The notes under the pieces are model-generated. The model saw nothing but the letters and a program-made list of their open reading frames with translations, made no database searches and was not told the DNA's origin. Of a stretch of DNA of 9,638 nt, positions 1 through 5,725 are shown one piece after another. The stretch is from Chitinophaga pinensis (GTDB lineage: Bacteria > Bacteroidota > Bacteroidia > Flavobacteriales_D > Crocinitomicaceae). Both the position numbers and the translations under genes were made by a program. Every line of letters begins with the position of its first letter. The stretch's first letter is position 1. The stretch spans positions 1 through 9,638 of the forward strand of contig CAMBRH010000122.1 in NCBI GenBank assembly GCA_945870115.1, written 5' to 3'.

Positions 1-683
1 ATTTTTTTGGCTTGATGGATTTAAAATCAAAAATAATTCAGGAAGCAAAATTTGATGAAATTGCCTCTATTTCTGAAAACAGAATTGCCTTTGTATTGAA
101 TGGGAAAATTGGTTATTTTGATGATTTTGGAAATCAAATTATTGCACCAATTTATGATAATTTGATTAATTTTTCTAAACATGCTTCATTTAAAGGTGGT
201 TATGCAAAAGTTGCTTTTAAAAGTAAATTTGGTGTAATAGATGCATCGGGGAAAATGATTATTCCTGCTATTTATCAAAATATTGGCGAAATATCTGACT
301 TAGTTTCTTTTCAAAAAGATGGATTATGGGGATATGTAAATTTACTAAACAAAGTAATAGTTCCTCCAACGTATGACGAAGCAAGAAGTTTTGATAACGA
401 AGCTGCAATTGTTTCATTTAATAATCGATTTGGAATTATAAATACCAAAGGAGAAATAAAAGTACCAATAATATTTGATGATGTACAGAAAATTAATGAT
501 AAATTGTATATCACAAAAATAGGGGATAAGCGCACCTTGATTTTTAATGACGGAACTGCTTTGACTACTGAAAATTATTCTAAAATTAGGATTCTAACGA
601 AAGAATATCTAATTTTAACTAATGAGAATGATTTTCACTACTTTTATTTACCTGAAATGCGCTTAATTAAAGCTAAAATCTGA
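1..683 (+). CDS. WG-repeat protein, 5' end cut by window edge
   Basis: WG (KWG) repeat protein of unknown function; these repeats are thought to form beta-rich binding surfaces. An ATG lies at 15 and a TTG at 12, but the frame is open to the window edge and the residues there (F-G-L-M-D-L-K-S-K-I-I...F-D-E-I) already match the repeat consensus F/W-G-hydrophobic-hydrophobic-D/N-x-x-G-x-hydrophobic-I-x-P-x-Y/F-D-x-I. The real start is therefore probably upstream. Counting from the TTG, further units centre on IGYFDDFG (33-40), FGVIDASG (73-80), WGYVN (106-110) and FGIINTKG (140-147), spaced 33-40 residues, then a degenerate unit near 172-192. The visible part has no signal peptide or membrane segment. 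Its TGA at 681-683 shares one base with the ATG of the next gene, so the two are probably translated together. The repeat call is firm; the role is unknown. Confidence 0.85.
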   Translation, partial: FFGLMDLKSKIIQEAKFDEIASISENRIAFVLNGKIGYFDDFGNQIIAPIYDNLINFSKHASFKGGYAKVAFKSKFGVIDASGKMIIPAIYQNIGEISDLVSFQKDGLWGYVNLLNKVIVPPTYDEARSFDNEAAIVSFNNRFGIINTKGEIKVPIIFDDVQKINDKLYITKIGDKRTLIFNDGTALTTENYSKIRILTKEYLILTNENDFHYFYLPEMRLIKAKI

Positions 684-1471
684 TGGCAAAGTTTTTTGAT
701 TTTTTAGATAAACATAAATTAGGACTTTTAGTGGCTTTTGGCACCTACATGGTTCTTTTTGTGTATTTTCAGATGGAAACATATAAGCGAGAATTTAACA
801 TTGATGTATTTGGCGCAGAAAAGGAATTGAAAATTGATGAAAATCAAGAAATACAAATTCAACCTGAAAACATTGAGCAAAATCCTGAATCGTTTCAAAA
901 GCAAGGTGAAGTTAAAAGCATTTCTAGAGATTTAACAGATAAAAGGGAAAAAGCGGATAAAAATTGGGATGCAAATAAAATCAGTAAGCAAATTGAAGAT
1001 AAAATAAAAAATCAAGAACAGCAATTTAAGAAAGAGGCTGGAGGTGATGAAAAACGATCTAAGATTATGCAAGATTTAACAGATTCTAAAAATAATAGTA
1101 AAAATAATAAATCCAATTCAAAGAATAATTCTACAACTACTTCAGCTGGTGGCAATAAATCTTATGCTGGAAATGTAATGGTTGATTGGGAATTAGCGAA
1201 ACGAGAACCACATCAAGGAAATAACTGGTATGTTAGAAATCCAGGATATACCTGTGGTGACAAATCAAACGGATCAGTTTACATTAAAATAAAAGTAGAT
1301 CAAAGTGGAAAAGTAATTGCAGCCATTTATTCTTCAGAAAATAGCTCAAATGCTTCAGCCTGTATGATTGAACAAGCCAAAAAATATGCGCTTATGTCGC
1401 GTTTTTCTTTTGACTCAAATGCTAGTTCTTCTCAAGACGGGAAAATTATTTACACTTTTGTTGGACAATGA
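683..1471 (+). CDS. TonB-like / TolA-like membrane-anchored envelope protein
   Basis: 262 residues. A short N-terminal cytoplasmic stretch is followed by one membrane helix (about 13-30), then a charged, probably coiled-coil region rich in K, E, Q and D (about 45-135). After that comes an Asn/Lys/Ser linker (about 136-157) and a globular C-terminal domain (about 160-262). The C-terminal part has the pattern of TonB-like domains of Bacteroidota: NPGYTCG (187-192), an extended strand VYIKIKVDQSGKVIAA (199-214), a second Cys at 227, a helix with A-x-x-x-A-L-M-S-R-F, and a last strand GKIIYTFV. C191 and C227 could form a periplasmic disulfide. This architecture resembles energy transducers spanning the periplasm, but the linker is not Pro-rich as in classical TonB, and no exbB/exbD is adjacent in the window. 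The start codon overlaps the stop of the WG-repeat gene (TGATG), suggesting coupling and a related job. Which receptor or process it serves is not visible. Confidence 0.75.
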   Translation: MAKFFDFLDKHKLGLLVAFGTYMVLFVYFQMETYKREFNIDVFGAEKELKIDENQEIQIQPENIEQNPESFQKQGEVKSISRDLTDKREKADKNWDANKISKQIEDKIKNQEQQFKKEAGGDEKRSKIMQDLTDSKNNSKNNKSNSKNNSTTTSAGGNKSYAGNVMVDWELAKREPHQGNNWYVRNPGYTCGDKSNGSVYIKIKVDQSGKVIAAIYSSENSSNASACMIEQAKKYALMSRFSFDSNASSSQDGKIIYTFVGQ

Positions 1472-1498
1472 TATTTTAAATCTACGACTTTTGGCGTA

Positions 1499-1529
1499 TT
1501 GATATTTTTTCTTTATTAATTTATTTTTG
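1499..1529 (+). promoter_or_regulatory. Bacteroidota-type promoter for the CAP-domain gene
   Basis: TTG at 1499-1501, a 20-bp spacer, then TATTTTTG at 1522-1529, matching the Bacteroidota -33 TTG and -7 TAnnTTTG boxes. The spacing equals that of the promoter at 5195-5225. The -7 box ends on the G of an in-frame GTG at 1529. That GTG would lie before the expected transcription start, so the ATG at 1550 is the better start. The implied leader is only about 10-15 nt. Confidence 0.7.
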
Positions 1530-1549
1530 TGTTAAATAAAACCACAAAT

Positions 1550-2158
1550 ATGAAAGCTTTAAAATATGATAGATTAAACTCAATTTTATTTGTACTTTTT
1601 GTTTTTCTATTTTCTTCAAACCTAATTGCTCAAATTTGGACAGAAGAACAACTGAGACTTGCAAATACCGCCAAAGATGCTGATATAACTCAAGTTGAAA
1701 AAGATGCAATTTTATACATCAATTTGGCTCGTCTATATCCTAAATTATTTCTAACAATTGAAGTCGAAAATTATTTTGGAACTGAACGATTTGTTGATTA
1801 CGTAAAGAATTCGCCTTATAAAAAATCATTGATTAAAACTTTAACTTCAATGAAAGCATTGGATGCATTGATGTTTGATATTAAATTAAACGAAGACGCA
1901 AAATGTTTCTCAAAAGAATCCGGTGAAAAAGGAATAGTTGGACATACTCGAAAAATATGCAAAGAAGGAAACTATGCTGAATGTTGTTCTTACGGAATGA
2001 CAACTGGAAAAGATATTGCAATGTCTTGGTTAATTGATTTCAACACTCAGAGTTTAGGGCATAGAAAAATTTGCTTAAATCCTAAATATTCAAAAATTGG
2101 CTTGAGTGTTCACGATCACAAAAAGTGGGAGATTTGCGCAGTTGCAGAGTTTATTTAA
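1550..2158 (+). CDS. secreted CAP-domain (SCP/PR-1-like) protein
   Basis: 202 residues from the ATG at 1550; an in-frame GTG at 1529 overlaps the promoter and would put uncharged residues before the signal peptide. Residues 1-27 are a signal peptide: basic start, hydrophobic core 11-26, likely cleaved at the A-Q pair of SNLIAQ. The mature part fits the CAP superfamily: a helix YINLARLYP (56-64), a GH pair (130-131), an E-C-C-S-Y-G stretch (144-149) and the signature LGHRKICLNPKYSKIGLSV (169-187). H131, E144 and H171 could be members of the CAP cavity tetrad. Six cysteines (119, 137, 145, 146, 175, 196) suggest disulfides after export. Bacterial CAP proteins are poorly understood; proposed roles include lipid binding or envelope and peptidoglycan-related functions, none proven here. 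It has its own promoter and faces the epimerase gene tail to tail, 2 bp apart. Confidence 0.8.
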   Translation: MKALKYDRLNSILFVLFVFLFSSNLIAQIWTEEQLRLANTAKDADITQVEKDAILYINLARLYPKLFLTIEVENYFGTERFVDYVKNSPYKKSLIKTLTSMKALDALMFDIKLNEDAKCFSKESGEKGIVGHTRKICKEGNYAECCSYGMTTGKDIAMSWLIDFNTQSLGHRKICLNPKYSKIGLSVHDHKKWEICAVAEFI

Positions 2159-2160
2159 AA

Positions 2161-3030
2161 TTAATTGACTTCAAAACTATATTCACATTCAAAATTTTGA
2201 TTTTTTTCTAATAAATTTATTCCCTCTTTTTCTATAAAACTCCCTGATGAATTTTCTGAGTCAGCTATGCCATGCCATGGCTCCAAACAAATAAATGGGG
2301 CATTTGATTTTGTCCAAATTCCGAAATAAGGATAATTCTTAAAAATAAATTTCAAACAATAATCAGATTTTGAACTTTTAATTTTTATCCAAGAAGATTT
2401 CATGTTTCTGAAAACGATAGCGTCTTTTTCAAAATAAGAATAATCTAATTTTAAAATAGTTGAATTTACTAATACTAACTCTGTTTTAGAATTGAAAAGG
2501 CCATTTTCTGTATTTAATAAATGTCTATTTAGTGTTTCTTCTTGCTCAAATTCTAAGTAATAATCTTCAAAAGCCTCATTTTCATTTATTGGGCAAATAA
2601 ATCCTGGATGCGCTCCAATTGAAAATGGTATTTTTTTGTCATCTAGGTTAATTACTTTATATTTAGTAATAACTTCATTTTTTGTTAAAATATATAAAAC
2701 CTGTAATTCAAAATTAAAAGGATAAACTTTTAACGTTTCTTCATCAAAACATAAAGTTAAAATAATTTCTGATTCTGTTTTTTTTGAAACTTTGAAATCC
2801 ATGTTTCTCGCAAAACCATGTTGTGGTAATTCAAATTTTTCATCTTCAATTGAATAAGAATTATCTTTTAATTTAGCAACAATTGGGAACAAAATAGGGG
2901 CAGAGCGATTCCAATATTCAGATGTGCCCTCATATAAAATTTCCTTACGCATTTTTTTGTCGTAAACAGATTTTAATTCAGCACCTAATGAAACTATTTC
3001 AAGCTTTAAATATTCATTTTCAAGGATCAT
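2161..3030 (-). CDS. aldose 1-epimerase family protein (LacX/galactose mutarotase-like)
   Basis: 289 residues, the usual length for the galactose-mutarotase-like family, whose members interconvert the alpha and beta anomers of sugars in the cytoplasm. Visible family landmarks: an early sheet with SLGAELKSV (14-22), the substrate-side Arg of NRSAPILFP (41-49), the His of PQHGFARN (69-76), the catalytic-type His of IGAHPGF (138-144), and the catalytic-type Glu E250 in ICLEPWHGIADS (247-258). H71, H141 and E250 are all present, so the enzyme looks intact. It has no signal peptide. It resembles the LacX-like subgroup more than E. coli GalM, and the true sugar (possibly a phosphosugar) cannot be told. 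It is the last gene of the reverse-strand group, 23 bp after the transglycosylase gene, and has no evident promoter of its own. Confidence 0.88.
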   Translation of the reverse strand: MILENEYLKLEIVSLGAELKSVYDKKMRKEILYEGTSEYWNRSAPILFPIVAKLKDNSYSIEDEKFELPQHGFARNMDFKVSKKTESEIILTLCFDEETLKVYPFNFELQVLYILTKNEVITKYKVINLDDKKIPFSIGAHPGFICPINENEAFEDYYLEFEQEETLNRHLLNTENGLFNSKTELVLVNSTILKLDYSYFEKDAIVFRNMKSSWIKIKSSKSDYCLKFIFKNYPYFGIWTKSNAPFICLEPWHGIADSENSSGSFIEKEGINLLEKNQNFECEYSFEVN

Positions 3031-3053
3031 ATTGAATAATTGAATCTTTTAAA

Positions 3054-4502
3054 TTAATTAAATGTAGATTTATAAGATAAATACCTGCTAAAAACAGAAA
3101 TTACATATTTTGCTGTGTGAGCACCTCGCATTGCTCCATTTTGCACAACTTCATCTCTGTAATATTCTTTGTGTGAAAGATTTTTCACCATTTCTTCCAC
3201 GTTGTTGTCCCATATTTTAGGATTTAAACCATGTTTTTCTGCCAATCTTTGGCCATCTTTAATATGTCCTAGACCTGCATTATAAGAAGCCAAAGCAAAT
3301 TTTTGTCGTTGAACTTTATCTGGGATTTCTGGCCAACATTGAAAATCTTTGTGCAATTTTTTCATTCCACCAGCAATTTGAACTTCCGCGGGTGAATTTG
3401 GATATACGCCGAATTTTGGACCAACCTCGGGCATAAATTGCATCATTCCATAAGAACCACCAAAACCTGTAATATTTGGGTTGAATTTAGATTCTTGATA
3501 AGCAACAGCAGCAATTAATCTCCAATCCCAAGAATATTTTGCAGATTCGCGCTTGAAAAAAATATCATAATGTGATAATTGTCCGCCTTTTAAACTAGAA
3601 AATTCTTCTTGAGATTTACTTGTTAAATTAGCAACTTCAAAATATTTTTGCTTCATGTATTTGAATGCCGCTTTTTGCATGTATTTTGTTAACCATTCAT
3701 CTAATCTAGCTTTTAATAAAGGAGAAGCTTTTCTCATTGCAAAACCTATTTTCTGGCGCACGCTTATTTCTAAATTAATGTCGATATTATCGTAAAAACG
3801 GCGATTTACCTGAGCAATATTTTTTTCAACAACTGTATAATCAATTTTCCCATCAGAAACTTGTTCAATTAAATCTTCGCCTGAAACTTCTCCAGTTTCT
3901 CCTTGAATTAAAATTGAATCACCAATTTCTTCTTGTAAATGTATTAGCCTTTGATAGTAACTAGATTCTTTCCAAACATATATTTTTTTGTTTGCCAATT
4001 GAATTGGATCAACTAAAACATGCTTTTTTAATTCTTCAAAATCCATTGATTCCCAACCATCTGGTTTGCGCTGAATTAAGACTTGACTTGTACGAATAAA
4101 TGGAATTGAAAAATCAATTTCTTTTTGTCTTTCCTTTGTAATTGTATAGTTACAGGCAATTAAATCTCCTTCACCTTCATTAAGTAGTCCGTTGATTTCG
4201 TCCAAATTAGTAACGGTCTTTATTTCTAAATCTACGCCTAAGTCTTGGGCAAATTCTTTCAATAATTCGTACTCAAATCCCATTTTTTTACCTCGATAAA
4301 TAAAATAAGAAGTAGAACTATTTTCAGCAAGAACCACTAATTTTCCCTTTTTTAATATTTCTGGTAAATCTTGTCCTTGAACAGAATTTTCAGCTTTTTC
4401 ATTTGATTTATCTGCGGAACAAGAAATGAAAAAATTCATTAAAATTAAAAGTAACAAAAAAGTTAAACTTTTGATATTTAATATTTTATACTTTTTTTTC
4501 AA
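3054..4502 (-). CDS. mltF: MltF-type lytic murein transglycosylase lipoprotein
   Basis: Two-domain enzyme that cleaves peptidoglycan glycan strands with formation of 1,6-anhydroMurNAc ends. From the TTG at 4502 it has 482 residues. It begins with a lipoprotein signal: basic n-region KKKYKILNIK, hydrophobic core, and lipobox ending F-I-S-C at Cys28, so it should be lipid-anchored. Residues about 50-287 form a solute-binding (SBP_bac_3) domain with GFEYELLKEFA and TITKERQKEIDFS. The lytic domain follows at about 311-470, with catalytic Glu337 in AYQESKFNP, then GSYGMMQFMP and ALASYNAGLGH, the goose-type SLT motifs. Start choice: the frame extends to a TTG at 4547 that overlaps the upstream stop (TTGA), but the extra 15 residues add a second hydrophobic stretch ahead of a perfect lipoprotein signal. 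No in-frame ATG lies in between. Family and intact active site are very clear; the start is less certain. Confidence 0.92.
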   Translation of the reverse strand: MKKKYKILNIKSLTFLLLLILMNFFISCSADKSNEKAENSVQGQDLPEILKKGKLVVLAENSSTSYFIYRGKKMGFEYELLKEFAQDLGVDLEIKTVTNLDEINGLLNEGEGDLIACNYTITKERQKEIDFSIPFIRTSQVLIQRKPDGWESMDFEELKKHVLVDPIQLANKKIYVWKESSYYQRLIHLQEEIGDSILIQGETGEVSGEDLIEQVSDGKIDYTVVEKNIAQVNRRFYDNIDINLEISVRQKIGFAMRKASPLLKARLDEWLTKYMQKAAFKYMKQKYFEVANLTSKSQEEFSSLKGGQLSHYDIFFKRESAKYSWDWRLIAAVAYQESKFNPNITGFGGSYGMMQFMPEVGPKFGVYPNSPAEVQIAGGMKKLHKDFQCWPEIPDKVQRQKFALASYNAGLGHIKDGQRLAEKHGLNPKIWDNNVEEMVKNLSHKEYYRDEVVQNGAMRGAHTAKYVISVFSRYLSYKSTFN

Positions 4503-4543
4503 GAAGAATGTTTTATAATTAAGTAGCAAGATACAAAAAAAAA

Positions 4544-5119
4544 TCAATGCTGTATATTAAATTTTACTTTTGCATCTTCCATATATTCAAAAAAGACAGG
4601 TTCAATTTCGTTTTCAAATTTTAAAAAAACTTCCTTTCCGAACTTCAATTTATTTTCGAAAGAGAGTCTTTTTGATACACCTTGGCATGCTTTTTCAAGT
4701 CCATTTAGCGTCGGATAATAAGAAATCCAATTTAGTTCAATCAATTTAGAAATGACAAATTTAAACTCTTCAGAATAATACTTTTTATCTGTAATTATAC
4801 TTTCATAAAATTCATTTAGAAATACATTAAATTCTGTTTTGTGAAATCTCGACCAATTTTTGGCTAATAAATGATCGAAAAATAAGTCAATGGCAACTGC
4901 AGAAACTTTTGGTAAATCATCAAATAATTTATGTGTTAATTCTAGTACTTTTGGGTGATGATCGATAAAATCATCTATTTTTCTGTGTAATAAAATCCCT
5001 TTTTGAACTTCATCTGGATATAAACTTAAATCTTTTCCTTTCACAAAATCTCCAAAAAGATTGTTAAGCATTAATTTTTTATCATTATTAGAAAAATAGA
5101 TATGTCCAAGGAAATTCAT
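4544..5119 (-). CDS. acpH: acyl carrier protein phosphodiesterase, AcpH-like (DUF479)
   Basis: 191 residues, normal length for the AcpH/DUF479 family. E. coli AcpH removes the 4'-phosphopantetheine group from holo-ACP in the cytoplasm. The opening MNFLGHIYFS matches the typical N-F-L-A/G-H start of this family, which fixes the ATG at 5119. Other landmarks in order are LFGDFVKGKD (21-30), GILLHRKIDDFIDHHP (41-56) and DLFFDHLLAKNW (78-89); their Asp and His residues (D24, H45, D49, D53, H54, D78, D82, H83) are candidates for the HD-like metal site. It is the first gene of the reverse-strand group, with mltF starting at or shortly after its TGA. In Bacteroidota the biochemical role of these proteins is mostly assumed from E. 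coli, so the family is sure and the exact substrate less so. Confidence 0.87.
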   Translation of the reverse strand: MNFLGHIYFSNNDKKLMLNNLFGDFVKGKDLSLYPDEVQKGILLHRKIDDFIDHHPKVLELTHKLFDDLPKVSAVAIDLFFDHLLAKNWSRFHKTEFNVFLNEFYESIITDKKYYSEEFKFVISKLIELNWISYYPTLNGLEKACQGVSKRLSFENKLKFGKEVFLKFENEIEPVFFEYMEDAKVKFNIQH

Positions 5120-5169
5120 TGTACAATTATATGAATTAAATTTAAAATAAAGTATTTTTTTTATTTTTT

Positions 5170-5188
5170 TGAGTTTTAATTTAACTCA
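5170..5188. repeat. 6-bp inverted repeat in the divergent spacer
   Basis: TGAGTT (5170-5175) and AACTCA (5183-5188) form perfect arms around a 7-nt AT centre. This is one of few G/C-bearing structures in a 122-bp spacer with only 13 G or C bases. It ends 6 bp before the -33 TTG of the + strand promoter. It could be an operator or a chance palindrome; no regulator gene is nearby. Confidence 0.3.
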
Positions 5189-5194
5189 TTTTTA

Positions 5195-5225
5195 TTGAGA
5201 TTTTAACTTAATTTTCTTATTTTTG
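5195..5225 (+). promoter_or_regulatory. Bacteroidota-type promoter for the DUF4293/GT-C-like pair
   Basis: TTG at 5195-5197, 20-bp spacer, TATTTTTG at 5218-5225. It fits the TTG / TAnnTTTG consensus of the Bacteroidota primary sigma factor and has the same spacing and -7 octamer as the promoter at 1499-1529. The ATG at 5242 follows 16 bp after the -7 box, so the leader is very short. It probably drives both 5242-5715 and 5726-7546. Confidence 0.75.
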
Positions 5226-5241
5226 TAAAAATATTTATTTT

Positions 5242-5715
5242 ATGATTCAACGAATTCAAACAGTTTATTTATTTCTTTCAATAATTTGTTTAGCAGTTGT
5301 AACTTCAGGTGTTACAATTTTAAATTTTCAAAGCGAAAAAGGTTCAATGATTTTATCTAGTTTTGGTTTAGAAGAATTTGATTCTACCTTTAAAAGTATT
5401 AAATTGATTTCATATCCATATTTTATTTCTACTTTAATGCTGACTTTGTTGTGTTTATTGACAATTTTGTCTTATAAAAACCTTAAAAATCAACTTAAAC
5501 TAATTCGCATTATTTTAATGATTTATATTTTTTTAATCATTGGTTTACTATTTTTTGCTTTTTTAGCTAATTTTTCATTGAAAGAAAGCGGAACATTTCC
5601 AAAATTGGGACTTGGTTTTTATTTATTTATGGCTGGATTTCCGATGATTTTTCTAGCTAATTTAGGTATAAAAAAAGATAAAAATCTTTTAGATTCCTTA
5701 AATCGTTTGAGGTAA
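5242..5715 (+). CDS. DUF4293 family integral membrane protein
   Basis: 157 residues with four predicted membrane helices (about 7-27, 57-77, 88-109 and 123-142). The start MIQRIQTVYLFLS and the C-terminal pattern KKDKNLLDSLNRLR (charged, ending D/N-R-L/I-R) are the conserved hallmarks of DUF4293, a small inner-membrane protein family largely restricted to Bacteroidota and without known function. The ATG at 5242 is fixed by the conserved M-I-Q-R-I-Q start and by the promoter just upstream. A non-cytoplasmic loop (about 28-56) separates helices 1 and 2. Only 10 bp separate its stop from the next gene, so the two are probably cotranscribed. I see no catalytic motif. Confidence 0.87.
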   Translation: MIQRIQTVYLFLSIICLAVVTSGVTILNFQSEKGSMILSSFGLEEFDSTFKSIKLISYPYFISTLMLTLLCLLTILSYKNLKNQLKLIRIILMIYIFLIIGLLFFAFLANFSLKESGTFPKLGLGFYLFMAGFPMIFLANLGIKKDKNLLDSLNRLR

Positions 5716-5725
5716 TTATTATCTA

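Noticed and set aside
311..535. - strand open frame opposite the WG-repeat gene
   Set aside because: Lies wholly opposite a repeat protein with clear family signal; no motif, composition typical of an antisense shadow.
1483..1498. Hairpin TACGAC-TTTT-GGCGTA after the TonB-like gene as a terminator
   Set aside because: The six-pair stem contains an A-G mismatch and the following T-run is not contiguous; it also abuts the -33 TTG. Too weak to call.
1529..1549. GTG at 1529 as the start of the CAP-domain gene
   Set aside because: Its G is the last base of a good -7 box, so it should not be in the transcript; the ATG at 1550 opens directly into a signal peptide.
1521..1709. - strand open frame over the CAP gene start
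   Set aside because: Overlaps promoter and signal-peptide codons of a well supported gene; no recognisable features.
5124..5131. TATAATTG on the - strand as promoter of acpH
   Set aside because: One mismatch to TAnnTTTG, no TTG at the right distance, and only 4 nt before the ATG.
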